From a marine bacterium B5-7 (GTDB lineage Bacteria; Pseudomonadota; Gammaproteobacteria; Arenicellales; CAJQKF01): a stretch of 64,000 nucleotides of DNA. This document shows positions 35,979 to 44,315 of the stretch, piece by piece. Numbering within the stretch: the stretch's first letter is position 1; each line of letters begins with the position of its first letter. The DNA is taken from the NCBI GenBank assembly GCA_021604525.1, contig BQJD01000008.1, positions 62,001-126,000 on the forward strand. The letters are read 5' to 3'. Both the position numbers and the translations under genes were made by a program. The notes under the pieces were generated by a model. The model had not been told where the DNA came from. It saw only the letters and a list, made by a program, of their open reading frames with translations, and did no database searches.

Positions 35979-37076
35979 TTACTCGTGCTCGACAAGCCAG
36001 TTTGAAATAGTCTGCGCGACTCGCCTCGAGCTCGACGAGCCGACGAACAGGCCAATATGCCCGGCGTCCTCTTCATGCACATGGTAATCACTGGAACCGC
36101 ACAGAGTTTCGAGAGGACGTGACGACGATGGCGGAACGAGATGATCGCGCGAGGCAATGATATTCAGTAACGGCACGGTGATGTCTGCCAGCGAAATACG
36201 ATGCCCGCCAATCTCGAGGTTGTCGTTGACGAAGGCATTGTTGATAAAGAATGCGCGGACAAATTCCGCAAATGCCGCGCCTGCCTGGTCGGGGCTGTCA
36301 TTGATCCATTTCTCCATTCGCATAAACATTTCAAGTCTCTCAACATCATCGGCATGATCGATCATGTCGAGATACTTGATCGCTGTGAGGTCGAATGGCT
36401 TCAGTGACAGAAAGGTGAAGTTCAACAGTTCCCCCGGTACATTGCCCAAGGCGTCCACCATGGCTTCAACATCAAGTGTGCGCATCCATTGCGACAGCAG
36501 ATTGTCATCGGTGTGAAAATCGACGGGGGTGACCATGGTAATCAGATTCTTGATCCGCTTGGGACGAGCAGCGGTATAGCACAGTGAGAAAACACCGCCC
36601 TGGCACACGCCGAGCAGGTTGACGCTGTTACACGAGTGGCGATTCATTACTGTATCAACCGCGCTGTCGAGATAATCGAACAGGTAGTCGTCGAGAGTGA
36701 CAAATTCGTCCGATGCGTCAGGATAACCCCAGTCGAGCAGATAGGTTGTCACACCTTCGCGGACCAGGTTGGCGAGCATGCTACGTGATGGTTCAAGATC
36801 CATCATGTAGGGTCGGTTAACCAATGCATAGACGATTAAAAGCGGGGTTGTCGGTGTGATCCGCGTATTGTCGTCCTCTCCATCGCCAGTATTTTCACTG
36901 GCGGTGAGGTATTGATACAAGATGGTCTTGTCGTCCTTGCGAATGACCTCACGTGGTGTTGGATTGACCTCGATCGTCTCGACGTCAGACAGGTGGCGGA
37001 ATCCCGTGCCGAGCTTCTCGCTGAGTTCGAGCAGTTGTTTTGCAGAGAGTTGGTGATCAAGCGGGGATCGGGTCAT
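35979..37076 (-). CDS. phaC: Class III polyhydroxyalkanoate synthase, catalytic subunit PhaC
   Basis: A 365-residue alpha/beta-hydrolase that polymerises (R)-3-hydroxyacyl-CoA into polyhydroxyalkanoate storage granules. The lipase-like box is GVCQGG with nucleophile Cys158. Asp311 in SRDHLVP and His340 in AGHIGLFVG complete the triad, all nine residues beyond the positions known in Allochromatium vinosum PhaC. Its length is right for class III, which needs PhaE. The start codon overlaps the phaE stop (ATGA), so subunits are co-translated. It is convergent with the SPOR gene, 36 bases apart. Confidence 0.95.
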   Translation of the reverse strand: MTRSPLDHQLSAKQLLELSEKLGTGFRHLSDVETIEVNPTPREVIRKDDKTILYQYLTASENTGDGEDDNTRITPTTPLLIVYALVNRPYMMDLEPSRSMLANLVREGVTTYLLDWGYPDASDEFVTLDDYLFDYLDSAVDTVMNRHSCNSVNLLGVCQGGVFSLCYTAARPKRIKNLITMVTPVDFHTDDNLLSQWMRTLDVEAMVDALGNVPGELLNFTFLSLKPFDLTAIKYLDMIDHADDVERLEMFMRMEKWINDSPDQAGAAFAEFVRAFFINNAFVNDNLEIGGHRISLADITVPLLNIIASRDHLVPPSSSRPLETLCGSSDYHVHEEDAGHIGLFVGSSSSRRVAQTISNWLVEHE

Positions 37077-38329
37077 TTCGCACTCCCCTTGCTTATCGCT
37101 GACGCAGTTTTCTTTTTGACAGGCTTTGTCACCGCCTTTTGTGGGGTGGCCTTTCGTGCTATTTTTTTAGCTGATTTCTTCCTGACAGATTTCGTGGGTT
37201 CACTTTCAGCCAATCGACTGGTGGGTTTTCCTGTCATCTTATTTGTGGCTTTGCCAGCGACTTTCCTGGCTTTCTTTTTAGTTGTCGTCCCGGTGACTTT
37301 TATATCACCATCACTTGTATCAACAGATTCGGGGTTGGAGAGATTTGCAGTTATTGGATTCGCTGAATTCGTATCTGCGGTGAGTATTATCATCGACTGC
37401 TCCCGTTGTATGCGGCGTAGCATGCGTCGATTGGCCTGTGTCACTCGGGCGATATCACGAATCTGATCGCGAGTCGGCAAGCCCAGCGCATTCGCTGCAT
37501 AAGCGGATAGTCGGGTACGGATAGTCCGTAATTCGACGGCGCTGTTTATCAATCCTGCAAACACTTGTGCAAATTCGTCCTGTTTGACTCGCTCATCATA
37601 TGCCTTCTCGCAATTGGCAAGCCATGAAGCGTACAGTTCCCTGACACCTCTCGACTCGTCCCGATTTGTGGAGCCGAGATCCGATTCCAGATGCAGCATG
37701 GCATCGCGCGCAGCCAGAATCGAAAGATGTGCCAGGCGATTGTAATGTTCCTGGTAACGACTGGCGGCGTTGACCAGTTGGGTCATATCGGATCTCGACA
37801 GGCTTGCGCCGGCGATTTGTCCGGGATCGATCGATCCACTGAGCGCGTCTGCCAGGGCGGTCCAGTCGCTCGCGTCTACTATCGCCTTTAATGGCTCGGC
37901 CAGATTGCCGGACATACCGAGCAGGGCATTGGCAGTTTTACGCCAGGTTTCGATCAAAAAGTTCATCGGGGAGGCAGCTACTTGCCCCTCGCCTTGTTGG
38001 TTTGTCAGGCTGTTTGCAAGTGATTTCTGAAATTCTTCCAGTAGCGCGGCAAGCTCCGGTTTATCGGTCACCTGGTTGGTCGCCGTCTCATTTAATTGTT
38101 CGGCAATGCGAAATAGTACCAATCCGTGGTCAACGAGATTTTGGTAAAACCCGGTTATCTCAGGTGACGCCTGGTGCCGCGCCGAGTTCCACCATTCGCG
38201 AAGAGGTTGCCCCCATGAAGAGGGCGATGAGATATCAGGCGATTCAGCGAGGGCTTCGACGAGTTCAATGAACTGTTCGCTGGTGTGCTGGAATGTCTCG
38301 ATCAGGCGCTTGAAATCGTTTTCCGACAT
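37073..38329 (-). CDS. phaE: Class III polyhydroxyalkanoate synthase subunit PhaE with basic C-terminal tail
   Basis: 418 residues. Residues 1-310 are a mostly helical PhaE domain (FLIETWRKTANALLG, YASWLANCEKAYDERV) that activates PhaC. From 351 to the end the protein is a Lys/Ala/Thr/Ser tail: I count 20 Lys and 4 Arg in 68 residues against 2 acidic residues. This resembles histone H1-like tails such as that of PhaF, which attach PHA granules to the nucleoid in Pseudomonas. The tail makes the protein longer than the roughly 360 residues usual for PhaE. It is first in the phaEC operon and divergent from phaR. Confidence 0.92.
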   Translation of the reverse strand: MSENDFKRLIETFQHTSEQFIELVEALAESPDISSPSSWGQPLREWWNSARHQASPEITGFYQNLVDHGLVLFRIAEQLNETATNQVTDKPELAALLEEFQKSLANSLTNQQGEGQVAASPMNFLIETWRKTANALLGMSGNLAEPLKAIVDASDWTALADALSGSIDPGQIAGASLSRSDMTQLVNAASRYQEHYNRLAHLSILAARDAMLHLESDLGSTNRDESRGVRELYASWLANCEKAYDERVKQDEFAQVFAGLINSAVELRTIRTRLSAYAANALGLPTRDQIRDIARVTQANRRMLRRIQREQSMIILTADTNSANPITANLSNPESVDTSDGDIKVTGTTTKKKARKVAGKATNKMTGKPTSRLAESEPTKSVRKKSAKKIARKATPQKAVTKPVKKKTASAISKGSAK

Positions 38330-38543
38330 AGAAAATTCGACCGGTCGGGGATAGGGATTGGCGAAGAATCAGGTGATTAAGGCGGGTGGCCAGCCGAATA
38401 TTATCGGGATGATCTCACATGCGAATTGTATCAGCTATATCAAGGCGACAGCGATACGTTCTACAGTTGGTAATGTATTATCAAGTTGCCGGGGGAGGTC
38501 TGCTTGATTATCATTGGCCGCGTGTCATATCAGGGGTTACCAG

Positions 38544-39029
38544 TTGTCAAAAGTACGCGTTATCAAGAAATACCCCAATCGGCGTCTTTACGATACCGAG
38601 CAGAGTAAATACATCACGCTTGCAGATTTAAGAGCGCTAATAGCGGATGACATCGATATTGAGGTTCAGGACGCCAACTCGGGAAACGACATTACACGGG
38701 CGATCCTGCTGCAGATCATCAATGAGCAGGAAGCGGCCGATCAGCCTTTGTTCACCACAGAGATTCTCACCCGGATGATCCGTTTTTATGGTGGCCAGAG
38801 TCAGGGAATGTTCACAGATTACCTCGGGCGCACCCTGGAGATGTTTCTCGACCAGCAACACAGCTACCAGAATAAATTTGCTGAATTGCTGGGTCATTCA
38901 CCCATGGATGCGCTTTCGGATATGGCGACTCGTAATATGGAGATTTGGTCGGATATGCAAAAGCGCATGCTCGAGGGTACCAATATGTTTTCAGCGGATA
39001 AGAAGTCCGATAAGAAAGAATCCAAATAA
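38544..39029 (+). CDS. phaR: PHA synthesis regulator PhaR
   Basis: 161 residues starting near RVIKKYPNRRLYDTEQSKYI, the DNA-binding domain of PhaR-type repressors, followed by the PHB-accumulation domain (TRMIRFYGGQSQGMFTDYL) and a basic tail. PhaR senses PHA polymer and represses granule genes until polymer appears. A TTG at 38544, eight bases after AGGGG, gives the canonical N-terminus; no ATG fits. It is divergent from phaE across 214 bases, where it may act; no operator was identified there. Confidence 0.92.
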   Translation: MSKVRVIKKYPNRRLYDTEQSKYITLADLRALIADDIDIEVQDANSGNDITRAILLQIINEQEAADQPLFTTEILTRMIRFYGGQSQGMFTDYLGRTLEMFLDQQHSYQNKFAELLGHSPMDALSDMATRNMEIWSDMQKRMLEGTNMFSADKKSDKKESK

Positions 39030-39086
39030 TGTGTTTGCTGTCGTCATAATGATGGCGATGACAGTGCGTTGACTTCGAAATCAACG

Positions 39087-39440
39087 ATGGACTCGCTTGA
39101 GGCGATTCGTCAGGCTGCGCGTCAGTTCGTCGATGACCGCAGTTGGGATGAGTACCAATCACCCAAGAACCTGTCCATGGCGATGATTGTCGAGGCAGGT
39201 GAACTGGTTGAGCATTTCCAGTGGATGGAATCGACGGCTAGCCGTAATCCAGACGCTGCGACGGTCAGGGAGATTGCTGCAGAGCTGGCCGATGTCCTGG
39301 TCTATCTGGTCCGGATTGCGGATGAACTCGATATTGATCTGGCTGCCGAGACGCTCAGTAAAATCCGTCGAAACGCAGATAAATATCCGCTGTCGACATC
39401 CGTCAAGGGGCCGCTTCGGATCAAGCCTGAAGATATTTAG
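39087..39440 (+). CDS. MazG-like nucleotide pyrophosphohydrolase
   Basis: About 117 residues of the all-alpha NTP pyrophosphatase fold (RS21-C6/dCTPase branch). Metal ligands lie in EAGELVEHFQW and ELADVLVYLVRIADEL, and the C-terminus has the characteristic RRNADKYP. Such enzymes hydrolyse non-canonical or surplus nucleoside triphosphates, giving the monophosphate and pyrophosphate. The start is uncertain: ATG at 39087 or TTG at 39069. It follows phaR by about 60 bases and precedes the VUT transporter; whether it joins the downstream trio is not clear. Confidence 0.88.
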   Translation: MDSLEAIRQAARQFVDDRSWDEYQSPKNLSMAMIVEAGELVEHFQWMESTASRNPDAATVREIAAELADVLVYLVRIADELDIDLAAETLSKIRRNADKYPLSTSVKGPLRIKPEDI

Positions 39441-39551
39441 GCGTTGTATTTAAGGTTCTGCCGGCAGCGGTCAGAAGGACACATTGACTGTCTCGCGCTG
39501 TTGCCGGGTCGGATGCTATTATTCGCCGCCTTCGAATTGAATGGATTCGCG

Positions 39552-40142
39552 ATGTATTGCGCTAAAAACTTAACATCTCTTCGGCTATCAAATCCCGGAT
39601 CCGGTCAGGGCATATTTTTCTTCCTGGCGTTTTTATCCTGTATCCCGCTGGCTAACTGGATGGTGGGGAATGTGGGTGTAACTTGTGTTACTGATGGGCC
39701 GTGCCTTATCCCCGTTTTCCCTTCGATTATGGCGCCGAGTGGTGTTTTGATGATTGGTCTCGCACTGGTGTTACGCGATCTGGTGCAACGACGCCTTGGC
39801 CCTTGGTGGGTATTACTGGCGATTGCAATTGGTACCGTGTTATCGGCATTGCTGGCACCGTCGGCACTGGTTATTGCATCGGCGAGTGCGTTTATTCTTT
39901 CCGAGCTTGCTGACTTTGCAGTGTATACGCCGTTACAGAAACGACGTCTGGTGCTGGCGGTTGTTGCCAGTAGCGTGGTTGGTCTGATAATTGACAGTTT
40001 CGTGTTTCTGCAACTCGCCTTTGGCAGTACCGAGTTCATCGTAGGACAAATGCTGGGCAAGGCCTGGATGGTGTTGCTGTCACTACCGGTTATCTGGTGG
40101 CTACGGCAGTATGAATCCCGTAAGGGGCTGGTTCCGGTGTGA
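39552..40142 (+). CDS. VUT-family membrane transporter (queuosine-precursor type)
   Basis: About 196 residues with six membrane helices. IPLANWMVGNVGVTC, APSGVLMIGLALVLRDLVQRRLG and SELADFAVYTPLQKR are the conserved stretches of the vitamin uptake transporter family (YhhQ-like), members of which import preQ0 or preQ1 for tRNA queuosine. The start is uncertain; the frame extends upstream to 39444, but ATG 39552 gives the usual short N-terminus. Its TGA overlaps the GTG start of the next gene (GTGA), so translation is coupled to the GT-B protein. Confidence 0.85.
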   Translation: MYCAKNLTSLRLSNPGSGQGIFFFLAFLSCIPLANWMVGNVGVTCVTDGPCLIPVFPSIMAPSGVLMIGLALVLRDLVQRRLGPWWVLLAIAIGTVLSALLAPSALVIASASAFILSELADFAVYTPLQKRRLVLAVVASSVVGLIIDSFVFLQLAFGSTEFIVGQMLGKAWMVLLSLPVIWWLRQYESRKGLVPV

Positions 40143-41233
40143 ATCCGCTGCGGTTGGCGTGCTTTATTTCCGAACACGGATTTGGTCACGCCACACGAAC
40201 ATCGGCAATTCTCACCGCCCTCCAGGCCCGGATCGGCAGTCTTGAGGTCGATATTTTCTCCGCTGCACCGCGTAAATTATTCAACTTGCCCGGGGCCGAT
40301 CTTCGTTTTCATTCGGAACGCGTGGATGTTGGGCTGGTGCAGCGTAACGCATTTGAATTCGACCTCGACGCAACGGTTCATGCACTTGATTCGCTGCTGC
40401 CATTTGATGATGCGCGTGTCGAGCAATTAGCCAATCTGGTCGCTGCCAGGAGATGTCATGGGGTCATATGTGACATCGCCCCGATTGGACTCGCGGTCGC
40501 ACGGCGTGTCGGAATTCCCGGTATTCTTGTTGAAAATTTTACCTGGGACTGGATTTACCGGAACCTGGCTGAACCATGTCTTGAGGTTTACGCTGAGATT
40601 CTGGAGGCCTGGTTTGAAACGGCGTCGCTCCGTATTCAGGCAGAGCCTGTATGCGCGCCGCATCCGACAGCCTTGACCACATTGCCGATCAGTCGAATGC
40701 CGAAATTCTCATCCGCCGAAACGCGCCGGCTGCTGGCGTTTGATGAACAGACCAGGGTGGTATTGTTGTCGCTCGGTGGAACAGCTCACGACTTCAGTTT
40801 TATCGATCGGGTTCAGCGCCAGATATACCCGGTTCACCTGTTACTCGCTGGCGAGACCAGTAGCGAAAGTTGCCGAGTGGCTCGCATACCCGCTGAATTT
40901 GATCATCCGAGCCTGATGGCTTCATTCGATGCGGTAATCGGCAAGGCTGGTTACAGTACGGTTGCGGAGGCTTATGCATGCGGTGTGCCATTTGGCTGCT
41001 TCAGCCGACCAGGTTTCCCAGAATCGGCTGTTATCACAAACTTTGTGCGACAGCACTTGCCAAACGTCGTGCTGGATGGTTCGACGTTTGCAAGCGGTGA
41101 CTGGGCAGGGCGAATCGACCACCTTTTATCGCTTCAACGACATTCTCCACAGCCCATCAATGGTGCCAATCAAGCCGCTCGGCTGATTGTCGACCGGTTG
41201 TTGCCCGTAGTGATGCAAGCGCATGAATGCTAA
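40139..41233 (+). CDS. GT-B fold glycosyltransferase-like protein
   Basis: 364 residues. The N-terminus, CFISEHGFGHATRTSAIL, has the GHGFGH loop seen in GT28/MurG-like proteins and in the N-terminal half of plant L-arabinokinase. The C-terminal half has VVLLSLGGTAHDF, then DAVIGKAGYSTVAEAYACGVP, the GT28-type donor-binding motif. It should use a nucleotide sugar, but the acceptor is unknown. The GTG start overlaps the transporter stop, and its own 3' end overlaps tmcA by 11 bases. The context therefore points to tRNA rather than cell-wall chemistry, which is inference. Confidence 0.82.
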   Translation: MNPLRLACFISEHGFGHATRTSAILTALQARIGSLEVDIFSAAPRKLFNLPGADLRFHSERVDVGLVQRNAFEFDLDATVHALDSLLPFDDARVEQLANLVAARRCHGVICDIAPIGLAVARRVGIPGILVENFTWDWIYRNLAEPCLEVYAEILEAWFETASLRIQAEPVCAPHPTALTTLPISRMPKFSSAETRRLLAFDEQTRVVLLSLGGTAHDFSFIDRVQRQIYPVHLLLAGETSSESCRVARIPAEFDHPSLMASFDAVIGKAGYSTVAEAYACGVPFGCFSRPGFPESAVITNFVRQHLPNVVLDGSTFASGDWAGRIDHLLSLQRHSPQPINGANQAARLIVDRLLPVVMQAHEC

Positions 41234-43445
41234 CGCCAATAGAATTTTGACACTGCTCGCAACGAGCCGTCAGAATCGTCATCGCGCATTCATCGTATTA
41301 TCTGGTGCGCGTGCGGCGGCACTTCGGCTGGCAGCTCAAATAATCGATACAGTTACCGCAGGCGCAGGTTCTGACAGACAATTGTGGTTGTCGGACGCCG
41401 ATCTTGAAAGGCCGACTCTGTTGTCGCCGAAACCGTCCCGTCTGATTGGCCGTCAAATCGACGCTGCCGTCATTGATGCGTGGTCGGGTTTCGATGCCGA
41501 CATATTTGGTGCCCTGGCAGGTTCTGTTCGAGGTGGTGGGGTGCTCGTTCTTTGTTGTCCTCGCCTCGATGAATGGCCGCAATATAACGATCCCTACGGC
41601 ATACGTTTCAGCGTGTTTCCAGCGCAGGAATATGTCATCGGCAATCATTATCTCACCCGGTTTACATCGCTACTTGCTGATGACCCCAGGGTGTGCATTG
41701 TTGACCCCGAAACTGCGGACTGGGATGTCGTCAGGGTTACCGACAGCGTGCTGGGGGAGGAACCGTTTGCGCTAACAAGCGATCAACAGCAAGCGGTTGA
41801 CGCAGTTCTCAAGGTAATCATGGGTCAACGTCGGCGTCCCGCAGTCTTGATCGCCGATCGGGGTCGCGGCAAGTCGGCAGCGCTCGGTTACGCCGCCGCA
41901 CAGCTTGTTCAGCAGGGCCATAAGCGTATTGTCGTCACCGCAATTGAGCCTGGCGTTGTCCGTACTCTGTTTGAACATGCCGGCGCGATACTTGGTACTA
42001 CAGCGGAGCTGGGAGCTGGTATTCAGTACGGTGATGCTTCTATCGAATACATGGATCCGGCAACGCTTGGCCGATCTACGGGGGATAAGAAAAACGTTGA
42101 TCTGGTCATAATCGATGAAGCCGCTGCGCTGCCCTTGTCTGTCCTTGATAACATCATGCGGCACTATCCCCGGTTGGCAATGGCCAGCACGGTACATGGA
42201 TATGAGGGTAGCGGGCGCGGTTTTGCGGTTCGCTTCGATTCGTTGCTGGCTCGTCACACCCGTGGTCGTCATGCTGTAACCCTCAGTACCCCGGTGCGAT
42301 ACGCCAAAGACGATCCACTGGAGAATTTCACCTTCAAGGCGCTGTTGCTGGATGCTGAGTGTGCCGAGTTTGCCGCGCCTTTGAATTTTCGTGCGGATGA
42401 CCTGAGCGTAAGCTGGATCGATCGCGCTGGGCTTAGTGTCGATGAGGGCTTGCTACGCCAGGTTTTCGGTTTACTGGTTCAGTCGCATTATCGAACCCGT
42501 CCGAACGACCTGAGGCTCATGCTCGACGGCGCGAATATCGAGATTGTAGTCGTCCGTTTCGGTACAGTCGTGATTGGTGCTGCAGTCGTTGCCCGTGAAG
42601 GCGGACTGGATAACGCGACCTGCGAGCGGATCTGGCAAGGTCAATCCCGGCCCCGTGGACATATGCTTTCGGAAATTCTGTCGGTTCAGGTCACAGAGCG
42701 CAATGCACCTGAATTAAGTGCCCTTCGAATAGTTCGAATCGCAGTACATGTCGACTGCCGTCGAATGGGGGTTGGACGACGTCTGCTTAAGGAGATTGGT
42801 GAATCCGCCCGTGAGCGCGGTATTGACATGATCGGCAGCAGTTTTGGAATGGGTGCGGAGGTACTCGAATTCTGGCGCTCCTGCGGATTCATCCCGCTAT
42901 GGCTCGGGGTTCGCCGGCATGTCGCCAGCGGTATGCGCTCGGTGCTGGTGGTCAATCCGCGGTCCGTGAATTCAAGCATTCTGGTGCGGCGTGCGCGTAA
43001 GCGGTTTTGTGATGACTTTTTGCTTCGTCTGGCGGGCATGTATGCCGATGAAGAACCGGTTCACGTTGAATTATTGCTCAAGGGTGAAGCGTGGTTTTCA
43101 GTTGCGGATCAGGTTGATCTGCATGAGATTGCGCGTTACATAGCCGGAGCAGCGAGTTTTGAAACCAGTTTCAAAGCTATTTGGGCGTTCACCCGGGCAC
43201 TGGCCTTATCTGGAATGCTGGCGACAACGCCTGGCGACGACAATAGGAAATTCTCATCAGTCAGCCGTTCAGGGTCGTCGGGCAATCATGAAGTGCTGGT
43301 CAGAGCGATATTGCAACAGCATGGTATTGATGTGATATGTAGCGAGTATCATCTGACGGGGCGTCGGGAATTCCTGAAAATTCTCGCAAATTTATTGGAT
43401 AAGAGACTATCCGATGTTTTGAAATATGTATCTCGTGAGTCATAG
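41223..43445 (+). CDS. tmcA: tRNA(Met) cytidine acetyltransferase TmcA
   Basis: 740 residues combining an RNA-helicase-like ATPase with a GNAT acetyltransferase. The Walker A loop is ADRGRGKSAALGY (about 210), and DLVIIDEAAALPL is Walker B. The GNAT acetyl-CoA loop is VDCRRMGVGRRLLKEIG (about 505), and a C-terminal tRNA-binding domain follows. In E. coli TmcA makes N4-acetylcytidine at the wobble base of elongator tRNA-Met. All motifs and length agree. It is the last gene of the overlapping trio. Confidence 0.94.
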   Translation: MNANANRILTLLATSRQNRHRAFIVLSGARAAALRLAAQIIDTVTAGAGSDRQLWLSDADLERPTLLSPKPSRLIGRQIDAAVIDAWSGFDADIFGALAGSVRGGGVLVLCCPRLDEWPQYNDPYGIRFSVFPAQEYVIGNHYLTRFTSLLADDPRVCIVDPETADWDVVRVTDSVLGEEPFALTSDQQQAVDAVLKVIMGQRRRPAVLIADRGRGKSAALGYAAAQLVQQGHKRIVVTAIEPGVVRTLFEHAGAILGTTAELGAGIQYGDASIEYMDPATLGRSTGDKKNVDLVIIDEAAALPLSVLDNIMRHYPRLAMASTVHGYEGSGRGFAVRFDSLLARHTRGRHAVTLSTPVRYAKDDPLENFTFKALLLDAECAEFAAPLNFRADDLSVSWIDRAGLSVDEGLLRQVFGLLVQSHYRTRPNDLRLMLDGANIEIVVVRFGTVVIGAAVVAREGGLDNATCERIWQGQSRPRGHMLSEILSVQVTERNAPELSALRIVRIAVHVDCRRMGVGRRLLKEIGESARERGIDMIGSSFGMGAEVLEFWRSCGFIPLWLGVRRHVASGMRSVLVVNPRSVNSSILVRRARKRFCDDFLLRLAGMYADEEPVHVELLLKGEAWFSVADQVDLHEIARYIAGAASFETSFKAIWAFTRALALSGMLATTPGDDNRKFSSVSRSGSSGNHEVLVRAILQQHGIDVICSEYHLTGRREFLKILANLLDKRLSDVLKYVSRES

Positions 43446-43447
43446 CC

Positions 43448-43507
43448 GAGAAAACCAGTCCTGATCCGGGGGGGTCGGCTGTGAGGAAAAAGGGCCCGGT
43501 TTTCTCG
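43448..43507. repeat. Long-loop inverted repeat after tmcA
   Basis: CGAGAAAACC (43448-43457) and GGTTTTCTCG (43498-43507) are perfect 10-bp complements separated by 40 bases that contain a run of seven G. It lies directly after the tmcA stop and could act as its transcript end, although no T-run follows. Confidence 0.4.
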
Positions 43508-43515
43508 TTAAACGG

Positions 43516-43544
43516 GTGTTACACACGCACACTTGCACTATAAT
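43516..43544 (+). promoter_or_regulatory. Probable promoter of the outer-membrane barrel gene
   Basis: A perfect TATAAT is at 43539-43544, with a weak -35 (GTGTTA) 17 bases upstream. AACGGG (43511-43516) and CCCGTT (43549-43554) flank it as an inverted repeat. The start would be near 43551, giving a leader of about 60 nt before the ATG at 43610. Confidence 0.45.
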
Positions 43545-43609
43545 CGAGCCCGTTAGTCGATAATCGGATCGGCAACAGGCAAATAATTTAAATCCGAGCG
43601 AGGTACGTG

Positions 43610-44164
43610 ATGCAACGAAACAAGCGGGTAACAGCTATCGCTGCGGCACTTGCCGCCGTATTGGCAGGTGCGTCGGGCGCACAGGCACAAGACAGTATCG
43701 GCGGTTATATTGGTGCGAGTATCGGCCAGACCGATATCGACGCCAATGGTTTTGACAGTGCTACCGGTTATCGAATTTTCGGTGGATATATGTTCACTCC
43801 CATGTGGGGCGTGGAAGGCGGCTACATCGACGCCGGTGATTTTGACGGTAAGGGAGCATTTGCCAATGCCTCCATCGAAGGTAGCGGGTTCTATACAGCG
43901 GGCGTGGGTCGTTATGCCTTAACCGACAGTGTTGCTTTGAACGGCAAGGTTGGTGTGATGTTTGCCGACTTCGATGGCAAGGTAAACGGAAATACCACCG
44001 CCTCCGACGATTCAGCCAGCCTGCTGCTCGGATTCGGTGCAGATTGGTACTTTACCCCGACAATGGCTGTCGGTGCTGAATACAATTTGGTGACTGACGT
44101 CGATGAAAGTGATGTTGATGCGATATGGCTCAACTTCCGATTCGACATGACTGGCGCTTACTAA
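43610..44164 (+). CDS. Small outer-membrane beta-barrel protein
   Basis: 184 residues: a signal peptide (cleavage after AQAQ, about residue 27), then eight or so alternating strands with aromatic girdles (YIGASIGQTDI, GYRIFGGYMFTPMWGVEGGYI, LLLGFGADWYFTPTMAVGAEYNL), and a final strand ending GAY. This fits the OmpA/OmpX-like 8-stranded barrel (outer-membrane protein beta-barrel domain). Acidic loops suggest calcium or cation contact. The ATG at 43610 follows GAGG-like bases. Function is unknown; it stands alone between its own promoter and a terminator. Confidence 0.88.
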   Translation: MQRNKRVTAIAAALAAVLAGASGAQAQDSIGGYIGASIGQTDIDANGFDSATGYRIFGGYMFTPMWGVEGGYIDAGDFDGKGAFANASIEGSGFYTAGVGRYALTDSVALNGKVGVMFADFDGKVNGNTTASDDSASLLLGFGADWYFTPTMAVGAEYNLVTDVDESDVDAIWLNFRFDMTGAY

Positions 44165-44225
44165 CCAACCACTGTCAGACGGTGGTTGACAGGAACGATT
44201 CTGTTGAACTCCGATCTTGAGACAT

Positions 44226-44254
44226 AAAAAACCGGTCTTAACGACCGGTTTTTT
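44226..44254. terminator. Bidirectional terminator between barrel gene and hppA
   Basis: AAAAAACCGGTC / GACCGGTTTTTT around a TTAAC loop: a 12-bp inverted repeat with A-run and T-run, able to stop both converging genes (stop codons at 44164 and 44316). Confidence 0.9.
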
Positions 44255-44315
44255 ATGTTGATTAACTCCGTAACCGGCTGCCGCAGAATAAGCCCTGCGG
44301 CAGCCGGTAATCGAA

